From Nocardioides kribbensis (GTDB lineage: Bacteria; Actinomycetota; Actinomycetes; Propionibacteriales; Nocardioidaceae): DNA of 64,000 bases. The stretch is taken from positions 746,501-810,500 of the forward strand of contig NZ_JADCLL010000001.1 in NCBI RefSeq assembly GCF_015070375.1. Reading direction: 5' to 3'. Both the position numbers and the translations under genes were made by a program. Under the pieces are notes generated by a model. The model made no database searches. It was not told the DNA's origin and saw nothing but the letters and a program-made list of their open reading frames with translations. Below are positions 15,413 through 24,859 of this stretch, in pieces. Every line of letters begins with the position of its first letter. The first letter of the stretch is position 1.

Positions 15413-16552
15413 TCAGCGCCACCACCGGCGCCGGGGGCGCACGGCGACCTCCCCGGCCGCGCCCGCGGCGTCGAGGAGCCGCTGCGCCACCGCGGCCGGG
15501 TCGACGCCGGCGACGGCCTCCACGTCGGGCGTCGGGTCGCCGGGTGGGGCCAGCACCGGGTCGAGGTCGGCCGGGTCGCCGTGCACCGACCAGCCCGCCG
15601 CCGCGACCTCGTCGAGCCAGGCCCGGGTGGCGGGCACGAGCACCTCGGCCAGCCCGGCCGGTGCCAGCGGCCGCGCCGAGCCGGTGGCGGCCAGCTCGCC
15701 CTCGGCGTATCCCTGCTTCACGACGCGGGCGCGGGCTCGGGGATCGAGACGGTCGCCCAGGGCCCGGTTGACCGCCCGCAGGAGCGCGGTCTCGGGCGCC
15801 CCCAGCGAGGCGTTGCCCGGCAGCGACAGCCCGGGGTCGACCAGTGCGGGGTCGACCCCGGCCGCCTCGGCGAAGCGCTCCCACAGCACGGCGGCCGGCG
15901 CCCCCGGCGGCGGGCAGAGGACCAGGTGTCCGCGGTCGGGCCCCAGCCGCGCGGTCCAGCGCTGCAGCGCGCCGACGAGGTCCTGGGCGTGCCAGAAGTG
16001 GGGACGCGACCCGCCGTCGTCGGGGCCGGCGGGCTCGCGGCCGGTGTCGGCGCGCAACTGCTCGCGCTCGAGGTCGGCGAAGGACCAGGTGGCGCCGAGC
16101 TTGACCTCCTCCTGCCAGTGCGCCGTGGCCTGGCGGCCGAGGTCGCGGGCGGTGACGACCACGTGCACCTCCCGCCCGGCCAGCGGTGCGAGCGCCCGCT
16201 CCACCTGGTCGGGCGCCGCGCCCCCCAGCACCTCGTGGCTGATCACCGCGGTGCGGCCACCGGCGTCGAGGAACTCCCCCGCGCGGGCGCAGACCGCGGC
16301 CCACGCGCCCTCGACCTGCTCGGCGGCGAGCCCGAACCGGGCCCGGCTCCCCCTCACCTCGACGGCGCCGTGGAACATCGCCCCCGGCCGCACGAAGGGG
16401 TAGACCACGCCACCGGCCCGCAGCTCGTCGCGGTGCGCGGCGAGCAGGGCCTGCAGCCAGGTCGTGCCGGTCTTGGGCAGGCCCACGTGGAGCACGACCC
16501 TCCCACCGCCCGGGCGGGCCGACCGGGGATCGCGGGGCTGCTCGGGAGGCAC
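15413..16552 (-). CDS. Sulfotransferase-like P-loop protein 5 (LPKTGT type)
   Basis: About 379 residues. After a Pro/Arg-rich lead-in it reads VVLHVGLPKTGTTWLQ, then AVISHEVLGG, VVTARDLGRQATAHWQE, LCPPPGAPAAVLWERFA, a N-A-S-L-G motif before LLRAVNRAL, and DPADLDPVLAPPG. P-loop and His-Glu place it with the copy at 5030. The start is uncertain: a GTG at 16552 is used because it lies just upstream of the conserved core and downstream of the divergent promoter region; no strong ribosome binding site is visible. Only 51 nt separate it from the divergent gene at 16604. The role is inferred from the fold: transfer of a sulfuryl group from PAPS. Confidence 0.7.
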   Translation of the reverse strand: MPPEQPRDPRSARPGGGRVVLHVGLPKTGTTWLQALLAAHRDELRAGGVVYPFVRPGAMFHGAVEVRGSRARFGLAAEQVEGAWAAVCARAGEFLDAGGRTAVISHEVLGGAAPDQVERALAPLAGREVHVVVTARDLGRQATAHWQEEVKLGATWSFADLEREQLRADTGREPAGPDDGGSRPHFWHAQDLVGALQRWTARLGPDRGHLVLCPPPGAPAAVLWERFAEAAGVDPALVDPGLSLPGNASLGAPETALLRAVNRALGDRLDPRARARVVKQGYAEGELAATGSARPLAPAGLAEVLVPATRAWLDEVAAAGWSVHGDPADLDPVLAPPGDPTPDVEAVAGVDPAAVAQRLLDAAGAAGEVAVRPRRRWWR

Positions 16553-16591
16553 CCGCCCATGCTGCCACCGCCCCGACCCCGACCGGGGCAC

Positions 16592-16597
16592 TAGCCT
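16592..16597 (+). promoter_or_regulatory. -10 hexamer TAGCCT, leaderless start of the mgtE-like gene
   Basis: TAGCCT is followed by 6 nt (CCTCCT) and then the GTG at 16604. The CCTCCT is not a Shine-Dalgarno on this strand. Confidence 0.55.
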
Positions 16598-16603
16598 CCT
16601 CCT

Positions 16604-17875
16604 GTGAGCTCCGCCCCCTCCCGCGTCTACGCCGCCCGCCTCGTCGGGCTGCCGATCTTCGACCCCCAGGGCGACCAGGTCGGCAAGGTGCGCGACCTCG
16701 TGGTGTCGGTGCGCTCCGAGACCAGCCAGCCGCGCGTGCTGGGCCTGGTCGTCGAGGTCTTCGGCCGGCGCCGGATCTTCGTGCCGATGACCCGGGTGAC
16801 CCACATCGACAGCGGCCAGGTCTACACCACCGGGCTGCTCAACATGCGCCGCTTCGAGCAGCGCTCCACCGAGACCCTCGTCATGGGCCAGATGCTCGAC
16901 AAGACCGTGCGCATCGCCGGCTCCGGGGTCACCGGCACGGTCTACGACGTGGCGATGGAGCAGGCCCGCAACCGCGACTGGGTGCTGTGCCGGGTGGCAG
17001 TGCAGGAGCCGGCCAAGGCCCTGCGCCGCAAGGGTCAGACCCACGTCGTGGAGTGGCGCGACGTCGAGGGCCTCACGCTGCGCGAGGAGGCCCAGGGCGC
17101 GACGCACCTCGTCGCCGCGCTCAACGAGCTGCGACCCGCCGACGCGGCCACGATGATCCACGAGCTGCCCGTCGAGCGCCGCTCGGCGGTGGTCGCCGCC
17201 CTCGACGACGAGCGTCTCGCCGACGTGCTCGAGGAGCTCCCGGAGGAGGACCAGGTCGAGATCCTCAGCCACCTCGGCGACGAGCGCGCCGCCGACGTGC
17301 TCGAGGAGATGTCGCCCGACGACGCCGCCGACCTGATCGCCGAGCTGCCGCCGGAGACCGCGGCCACCCTGCTGGAGCTGATGGAGCCCGACGAGGCCGA
17401 GGACGTGCGGCGCCTCATGTCGTACGTCGAGGACACCGCGGGGGCGATGATGACGCCCGAGCCGGTGATCCTCGGGCCCGACGCGACGATCGCCGACGCG
17501 CTGGCCCACGTGCGCAACCCCGACCTCACGCCGTCGCTGGCCGCCCTCGTCTACGTGTGCCGTCAGCCGCTGGAGACGCCGACCGGCCGCTTCCTGGGGG
17601 TGGCCCACATCCAGCGGCTGCTGCGCGAGCCCCCCTCGACCCTGGTCGCGGGAGCCCTCGACGACTCGATGGAGACCCTTCCCCCGGAGGCCACCATCGA
17701 CCAGGTGGCGGCCCACCTGGCGACCTACAACCTGGTGGCCGCGCCCGTCGTCGACGAGAACGGTCACCTGCTCGGCGCGGTGACGGTCGACGACCTGCTC
17801 GACCACATGCTGCCGGAGAACTGGCGCGACCAGGGCCTGCGGCCGCGACGTCGCCGGGGGGTCGCTCGTGGCTGA
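16604..17875 (+). CDS. PRC-barrel / MgtE N-domain / CBS protein without membrane domain
   Basis: The 423-residue protein has a PRC-barrel-like N-terminal region (about 10-150), an MgtE intracellular N domain (about 165-275) with many Asp/Glu-rich helical repeats (LADVLEELPEEDQVEIL, AADVLEEMSPDDAADL), and two CBS domains (about 285-405). The five-helix channel of MgtE magnesium transporters is absent: after the second CBS there is only a short Arg-rich tail. It is therefore probably a cytosolic Mg2+ or nucleotide sensor and not a transporter. The same domain set is known in other actinobacteria. The next gene, a membrane DUF1003 protein, overlaps its end by 8 nt and is a likely partner. Confidence 0.85.
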   Translation: MSSAPSRVYAARLVGLPIFDPQGDQVGKVRDLVVSVRSETSQPRVLGLVVEVFGRRRIFVPMTRVTHIDSGQVYTTGLLNMRRFEQRSTETLVMGQMLDKTVRIAGSGVTGTVYDVAMEQARNRDWVLCRVAVQEPAKALRRKGQTHVVEWRDVEGLTLREEAQGATHLVAALNELRPADAATMIHELPVERRSAVVAALDDERLADVLEELPEEDQVEILSHLGDERAADVLEEMSPDDAADLIAELPPETAATLLELMEPDEAEDVRRLMSYVEDTAGAMMTPEPVILGPDATIADALAHVRNPDLTPSLAALVYVCRQPLETPTGRFLGVAHIQRLLREPPSTLVAGALDDSMETLPPEATIDQVAAHLATYNLVAAPVVDENGHLLGAVTVDDLLDHMLPENWRDQGLRPRRRRGVARG

Positions 17876-18431
17876 GAGCCGTCGCGCGCGCCTCGACACC
17901 CCCACCGAGACCCGCCGCCAGCTGGTGCGGCGCCCGTCCTACGACTCCGACACCTTCGGGGTCTTCGCCGAGCAGTTCGCCCGCTTCATGGGCACCGCGA
18001 AGTTCCTCATCTACATGACGCTCTTCGTCGTGGTGTGGGTGGTGTGGAACCTGCTGGCTCCCCCGGAGCTGCGCTGGGACGACTACCCCTTCATCTTCCT
18101 CACCCTGATGCTCAGCCTCCAGGCCTCCTACGCCGCGCCGCTGATCCTGCTGGCGCAGAACCGCCAGGAGACGCGCGACAAGGTCGTCGCCGAGCAGGAC
18201 CGGCAGGCCAACGCGCGCGCCCACGCCGACATGGAGTTCCTCGCCCGCGAGGTCGCCTCGCTGCGGATGTCGGTGGGAGAGGTCGCCACCCGCGACTTCC
18301 TGCGCTCGGAGCTGCGCTCGCTGCTGCACGAGCTCGAGGACCGGGCCGGTGACCGGGCCAGCGACCGGCCCGGGGAGCGATCCGGCGACCGGGTGGCGGG
18401 CGACGACCGTCCCGCACCACCCCTCGCCTAG
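17868..18431 (+). CDS. DUF1003 membrane protein
   Basis: The 187-residue protein has the DUF1003 core: a soluble N-terminus with FGVFAEQFARFMGTAKFL, two membrane helices (about 45-65 and 80-100, MTLFVVVWVVWNLL and FIFLTLMLSLQASYAAPLIL), then RQETRDKVVAEQD and a helical tail. The last 30 residues are Arg/Asp/Gly-rich and low in complexity. Its function is not established. It starts with GTG inside the end of the MgtE-like gene, so the two are translated together, which suggests a shared membrane or metal-homeostasis role. Its TAG stop overlaps the possible -10 box TAGGAT (18429-18434) of the following mrp gene. Confidence 0.85.
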   Translation: MAESRRARLDTPTETRRQLVRRPSYDSDTFGVFAEQFARFMGTAKFLIYMTLFVVVWVVWNLLAPPELRWDDYPFIFLTLMLSLQASYAAPLILLAQNRQETRDKVVAEQDRQANARAHADMEFLAREVASLRMSVGEVATRDFLRSELRSLLHELEDRAGDRASDRPGERSGDRVAGDDRPAPPLA

Positions 18432-18442
18432 GATCGGGGATC

Positions 18443-19606
18443 ATGAGCACCTCCCTCGTCGACCAGGTCAACGCCGCGCTCGCCACGGTCAACGACCCCG
18501 AGATCAAGCGCCCGATCACCGACCTCGGCATGGTCGACTCGGTGACGGTCGACGACACGGGTCTGGCCAGCATCACGGTGCTGCTCACCGTCGCAGGCTG
18601 CCCGCTCAAGGACACCATCAACCGCGACGTCACGGCCGCCGTCACGAAGGTGCCCGGCGTCTCGGGCGTCGACCTGACCCTCGGGGTGATGACCGCGGAG
18701 CAGCGCGCCGGCCTCAAGGACATCCTCAGCGACGGCAAGGCCCAGCGCGAGATCCCCTTCGCCCAGCCCGGCTCGCTCACCAAGGTGTTCGCGATCGCCT
18801 CGGGCAAGGGCGGGGTCGGCAAGTCGTCGGTCACCGTCAACCTCGCGCTCGCCATGGCCAAGCAGGGCCTCAAGGTCGGCGTGGTCGACGCCGACATCTA
18901 CGGCCACTCCGTGCCGGCGATGCTCGGCGTCGCCGACTCCCGCCCCACCCAGGTCGACGACCTGATCATGCCGGTGCCGACCTCGTCGGGGGTGTCGGTG
19001 ATCTCGATCGGCATGCTCAAGCCGCGCCGCGACCAGGTCGTGGCCTGGCGCGGACCCATGCTCGACCGGGCCCTGGTGCAGATGCTCGCCGACGTCTACT
19101 GGGGTGACCTCGACGTGCTCCTGCTCGACCTGCCGCCCGGCACCGGCGACGTGGCCATCTCGCTGGGCCAGCACCTGCCCGGGGCCGAGGTGGTCGTCGT
19201 GACGACCCCGCAGGAGGCCGCGGCCGAGGTCGCCGAGCGCGCGGGCACCATGGCCTCGATGATGCACCAGCGCGTCGTCGGCGTGGTCGAGAACATGAGC
19301 TTCCTGCCCTGCCCGCACTGCGCCGCGGAGGGCACCGAGCACCGGCTGGAGATCTTCGGCTCCGGCGGGGGCGCCCGGGTCGCCGAGACCCTGTCGTCGC
19401 GGTTCGGCTACGACGTGCCCGTCCTGGGCCAGATCCCCCTCGACGTCTCACTGCGCGAGGGCGGCGACGTCGGCAAGCCGATCGTCGACGCCGACCCGAC
19501 CGCCCCGGCCGCGGAGGTCCTCACCGCCGTGGCGACCCGCTTGGCCGGCCGCGGTCGAGGACTGGCCGGCATGCAGCTCGGCCTGACCCCGACCGCTAAG
19601 TTCTAG
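18443..19606 (+). CDS. mrp: Mrp/ApbC-type iron-sulfur cluster carrier ATPase
   Basis: The 387-residue protein has an N-terminal MIP18/DUF59 domain (about 1-95) followed by a ParA-like ATPase with the deviant Walker A GKGGVGKSSVTVNLA, switch residues VDADIYGHSVP, Walker B LLLDLPPGTGD, and the CPHC cysteine pair at about 290 that can bind a bridging Fe-S cluster. It should take up and hand on Fe-S clusters to cytosolic apoproteins. The ATG at 18443 sits 8 nt after TAGGAT with GGGGAT between, so the mRNA has either a very short leader or none. It is followed after 3 nt by tatB, a common actinobacterial arrangement. Confidence 0.9.
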   Translation: MSTSLVDQVNAALATVNDPEIKRPITDLGMVDSVTVDDTGLASITVLLTVAGCPLKDTINRDVTAAVTKVPGVSGVDLTLGVMTAEQRAGLKDILSDGKAQREIPFAQPGSLTKVFAIASGKGGVGKSSVTVNLALAMAKQGLKVGVVDADIYGHSVPAMLGVADSRPTQVDDLIMPVPTSSGVSVISIGMLKPRRDQVVAWRGPMLDRALVQMLADVYWGDLDVLLLDLPPGTGDVAISLGQHLPGAEVVVVTTPQEAAAEVAERAGTMASMMHQRVVGVVENMSFLPCPHCAAEGTEHRLEIFGSGGGARVAETLSSRFGYDVPVLGQIPLDVSLREGGDVGKPIVDADPTAPAAEVLTAVATRLAGRGRGLAGMQLGLTPTAKF

Positions 19607-19609
19607 TCC

Positions 19610-19939
19610 GTGCCTGGATTCGCCGAGCTGGCCGTCATCGCGCTGGTCGCGATCCTCGTCTTCGGCCCCGACCGTCTCCCCGACCTGGCCAAGCAGGCCG
19701 GGCAGATGGTGCGCAAGGCCAAGGAGTTCGCCAACTCCGCGCGCGACGAGCTCCGCGACGAGCTCGGCCCCGAGTTCTCCGACCTCGAGCTGCGCGACCT
19801 CGACCCGCGCGCGATCGTGCGCAAGCACATCATGGAGGCGATGGAGGAGGCCGAGCAGGAGGAGAAGCGCCCCAAGCGGCCCGGCCTCCGGCCCCTCGCC
19901 GACGGCGAGCTCCCGCCGTACGACGTCGACGCCACCTGA
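19610..19939 (+). CDS. tatB: Sec-independent translocase protein TatB
   Basis: The 109-residue protein has one N-terminal membrane helix (ELAVIALVAILVFGPDRLP) with the conserved F-G-P hinge, an amphipathic helix (LAKQAGQMVRKAKEFANSA) and an acidic/basic tail. This is the TatA/B family; the long charged tail and the position after mrp favour TatB, which with TatC binds twin-arginine signal peptides. It starts with GTG 3 nt after the mrp stop and lacks its own promoter, so it is co-transcribed with mrp. It converges with the gene ending at 19955 with a 15-nt gap. Confidence 0.88.
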   Translation: MPGFAELAVIALVAILVFGPDRLPDLAKQAGQMVRKAKEFANSARDELRDELGPEFSDLELRDLDPRAIVRKHIMEAMEEAEQEEKRPKRPGLRPLADGELPPYDVDAT

Positions 19940-19954
19940 GCGGGCCCGCCGGCG

Positions 19955-20488
19955 TCAGTCGCGGCTCTGGACCGCCGCCAGCGCGGCGAAGGACACCAGC
20001 GCCGTCCGGTCGACCCCGGTGAGGACCTCGGCGAAGTCCGACCCGACCCGCTGGAGCACGCCCTCGTGCCGGGCTCCGTCGACCAGGTGCAGCAGGCAGC
20101 GCTCGCGCGCGTCGGCGAGTCGGCGCAGCGGCGAGCCGAAGCCGAGCCGTGAGACGGGTGACCAGGCCACCTCGGGCACCGAGCGCGCCGAGGCACCGCG
20201 CACGACGTCGACGGCCCGGGTGAGCACCACCCAGTCCTGGGCCGCACCGCCGACCACCACCCAGTCCGCCGCCACCCGCTCGAGCACCCCGGTGACCGCT
20301 CCGACCCCGCGCACCTCCAGCGCCACCGGCAGGCCCACCGAGGCCATGAGCCGGCTGGCCAGCGTCACCTGCTGGTACTCCGCCCGGGCACGGTCGGCGA
20401 GCTCGACGACCCGCTCGGCGTCGTAGGCCGCCTCCGCCTGCTGCTCGAGGTCGTCGAGCACCGCGAAGAGCTGCTCCTCCCAGGACAC
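19955..20488 (-). CDS. Conserved actinobacterial protein of unknown function
   Basis: The 177-residue protein has an N-terminal amphipathic helix (EEQLFAVLDDLEQQAEAAYD, then VVELADRARAEYQQV) and then a beta-rich region with repeated small-barrel-like strands (VALEVRGVGAVTGVLERV, DWVVVGG, EGVLQRVGSDFAEVL) reminiscent of an Sm-like or SH3-type barrel. No enzyme motif, signal peptide or membrane segment is seen. It lies between tatB (convergent) and a LysM protein (divergent). The GTG at 20488 is chosen over an upstream start at 20542 because it begins the conserved-looking helix and the longer frame would run through the divergent promoter region. I cannot assign a function. Confidence 0.7.
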   Translation of the reverse strand: MSWEEQLFAVLDDLEQQAEAAYDAERVVELADRARAEYQQVTLASRLMASVGLPVALEVRGVGAVTGVLERVAADWVVVGGAAQDWVVLTRAVDVVRGASARSVPEVAWSPVSRLGFGSPLRRLADARERCLLHLVDGARHEGVLQRVGSDFAEVLTGVDRTALVSFAALAAVQSRD

Positions 20489-20525
20489 GAGGAAGATCCT
20501 GCCCCACCCGCCTGTGGAGCGACGG

Positions 20526-20554
20526 TTGACTAGACCACGCAATCGACGTCAAAT
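20526..20554 (+). promoter_or_regulatory. SigA-like promoter of the LysM gene
   Basis: TTGACT (20526-20531), a 17-nt spacer and TCAAAT (20549-20554) lie 36 nt before the ATG at 20590. The segment 20556-20578 holds three GCAAA units (GATGCAAACA, GACGCAAAC, GCAAAGG), possible binding repeats for a small regulator. Confidence 0.5.
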
Positions 20555-20589
20555 GATGCAAACAGACGCAAACGCAAAGGTCTCTCGGG

Positions 20590-21336
20590 ATGTCCTCGTC
20601 GTCGATCGTCCGCTGCACCGTGGTGTGGGTCCTGGTGGCCGCCACCACCGTGGCGCTCACCGCAGCCCTGCTGCCCGGTCTGCTGCCCGGTCTGCTGTCC
20701 GGTGTGGTGCGGCCCGCCGTCTGGGCCGACCGGGGCTTCGAGGACCTGCTCGTGGCCGGCTGCAGCCTGGCGCTGCTGGGATGCGGCTGGTGGGCGCTCC
20801 TGGCGACCACGGCCGTGGTCACCGACGTGCTGCGCGGGCGGGCCGGCCACCGCACCCGCGGCGTGCCCGACGTGGCCCGCCGCTGGGTGCTCGCGGCGTG
20901 CGGGCTCGCCCTGGCGGGCACGACCGCCGCCGGCACGCTCGTGCCCGCCACGGCCGCACCGGGCGCCGACGTGCCCGGGCGCCAGGGCCAGGCCCAGACC
21001 GCCCAGACCGCACCGGGCCGCGGCCCCGCCGACGAGCGTCTGCTCACCGGGCTGCCCCTGCCCGAGCGGGCGGTCGGCACGCTCGCGGCCCGCCTCGGCG
21101 GCACCGCGCCGGCGTCCGTGACCGTCTCCCCCGGTGACAGCCTCTGGACCCTCACCGCCTCGGCGCTGGAGCGGGCGGGCCGACCGGCCACGCCCGCCGC
21201 CGTCGCCGCCGCCTGGCCCCGGGTCCACGAGGCCAACCGCAGCGTGGTCGGGCCCGACCCCGACCTCATCCACCCGGGCCAGCGCCTCGTGCTGCCCGCA
21301 CCCCCGACGAGCCCCGGCCCGACGCCGGGTCAGTGA
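20590..21336 (+). CDS. LysM-domain membrane protein
   Basis: The 248-residue protein has three hydrophobic segments (about 10-40, 55-80, 97-120), then an Ala/Gly/Pro/Gln-rich linker, then a C-terminal LysM-like module from about 172 with VSPGDSLWTLTASAL, a central helix and DPDLIHPGQRLVLP. LysM binds N-acetylglucosamine-containing polymers, so this should attach to peptidoglycan outside the membrane. The first membrane segment contains a three-fold Leu-Leu-Pro-Gly repeat. AAAGG lies 9 nt before the ATG. The next gene, of the Rv3235 family, starts 11 nt after the stop, so the two form an operon next to secA. Confidence 0.82.
   Translation: MSSSSIVRCTVVWVLVAATTVALTAALLPGLLPGLLSGVVRPAVWADRGFEDLLVAGCSLALLGCGWWALLATTAVVTDVLRGRAGHRTRGVPDVARRWVLAACGLALAGTTAAGTLVPATAAPGADVPGRQGQAQTAQTAPGRGPADERLLTGLPLPERAVGTLAARLGGTAPASVTVSPGDSLWTLTASALERAGRPATPAAVAAAWPRVHEANRSVVGPDPDLIHPGQRLVLPAPPTSPGPTPGQ
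20668..20703. repeat. Three 12-bp tandem repeats in the LysM gene
   Basis: CTGCTGCCCGGT occurs at 20668-20679 and 20680-20691 and with one change at 20692-20703; it encodes Leu-Leu-Pro-Gly units within the first hydrophobic segment. Confidence 0.8.
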
Positions 21337-21347
21337 GGAGCACCGCC

Positions 21348-21926
21348 ATGACCGGATCCGTCGCCCGCAGCACCAGCAGCCGGCCCAGCAGCCGGCCCAG
21401 CACCCGTCACAGCGCCCGTCACAGCACGGTCGTGCCGCTGCGCGCCACCGTGCCGGTGGAGGCCGTGCAGGGCACCCTCGCCCTCGACCTGGCCCCCGAC
21501 GACCTGCCGCCCACCGCACCGCGCAGCACCCGACCCGCCACCGCCTCGCCCGCGTCGGTCCACCGCATCGACCAGCGCGCCCGCCGCGAGGCCGAGCGCT
21601 GGGCGTGGCGCTACGTCCAGGCGGTGGTGGAGATCGTGGGCGGCGACCGGCCGGTCTCCCAGCTGCTGTGCTGGACCGACCGTCAGGTCTACCTCGACCT
21701 CGCACGCCGGGCGCTGCTCGTGGCGCGCGCCGGCGACCACCAGCCCGGGGTGGCCCGGGTCCAGCCCGTGCGTCCGCAGGTGCGCAGCGTGCACGCCAGC
21801 GACGTGCGGCCCGGGGTGATGGAGGTCAGCGCCCACGTGCGGTACGGCGCCCGCTCCCGCGCGGTCGCGGCGCGCTTCGAGGAGCGCCGCGGCCGCTGGA
21901 CCTGCACGGCCCTGGAGTTCGCGTGA
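21348..21926 (+). CDS. Rv3235-family protein
   Basis: The 192-residue protein has a Ser/Arg/Pro-rich N-terminus (about 1-45) and a compact C-terminal domain from about 75: a helix with AERWAWRYVQAVVEIVGGDRPVSQLLCWT, then YLDLARRALLVAR, then strands VRSVHASDVRPGVMEVSAHV, RAVAARFEERRGRWTCTALEF. This matches my memory of the Rv3235 family found upstream of secA in actinobacteria. Function is unknown; the fold resembles small NTF2-like domains, which is a guess. The ATG at 21348 has GAGGAG 7 nt upstream. It is co-directional with the LysM gene and convergent with secA, with a hairpin between. Confidence 0.8.
   Translation: MTGSVARSTSSRPSSRPSTRHSARHSTVVPLRATVPVEAVQGTLALDLAPDDLPPTAPRSTRPATASPASVHRIDQRARREAERWAWRYVQAVVEIVGGDRPVSQLLCWTDRQVYLDLARRALLVARAGDHQPGVARVQPVRPQVRSVHASDVRPGVMEVSAHVRYGARSRAVAARFEERRGRWTCTALEFA
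21375..21422. repeat. Four 12-bp repeats in the Rv3235-family gene
   Basis: Two perfect copies of AGCAGCCGGCCC (21375-21386, 21387-21398) are followed by two related units (21399-21410, 21411-21422) coding for Ser-x-Arg-Pro/His repeats in the disordered N-terminus. Confidence 0.75.
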
Positions 21927-21948
21927 GCCCGGCCCCGACGGGCCGGGC
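21927..21948. terminator. GC hairpin between convergent Rv3235-family and secA genes
   Basis: 21927-21935 pairs with 21940-21948 (9 bp, loop CGAC). It could end transcription from both sides. Confidence 0.6.
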
Positions 21949-21957
21949 CGGGCCGGC

Positions 21958-24786
<2,829 letters not shown>

Positions 24787-24859
24787 CGGGGTTCACTCCT
24801 AGCTGGGGCCTAGCGGTAGTCACAGGCGGATCCACCTTACCCAGGGGGGTGGCTCGTCC

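Noticed and set aside
15413..17905. 830-codon minus-strand frame covering sulfotransferase-like gene 5 and the mgtE-like region
   Set aside because: Only the last 379 codons look like protein; the rest is antisense to the certain mgtE-like gene.
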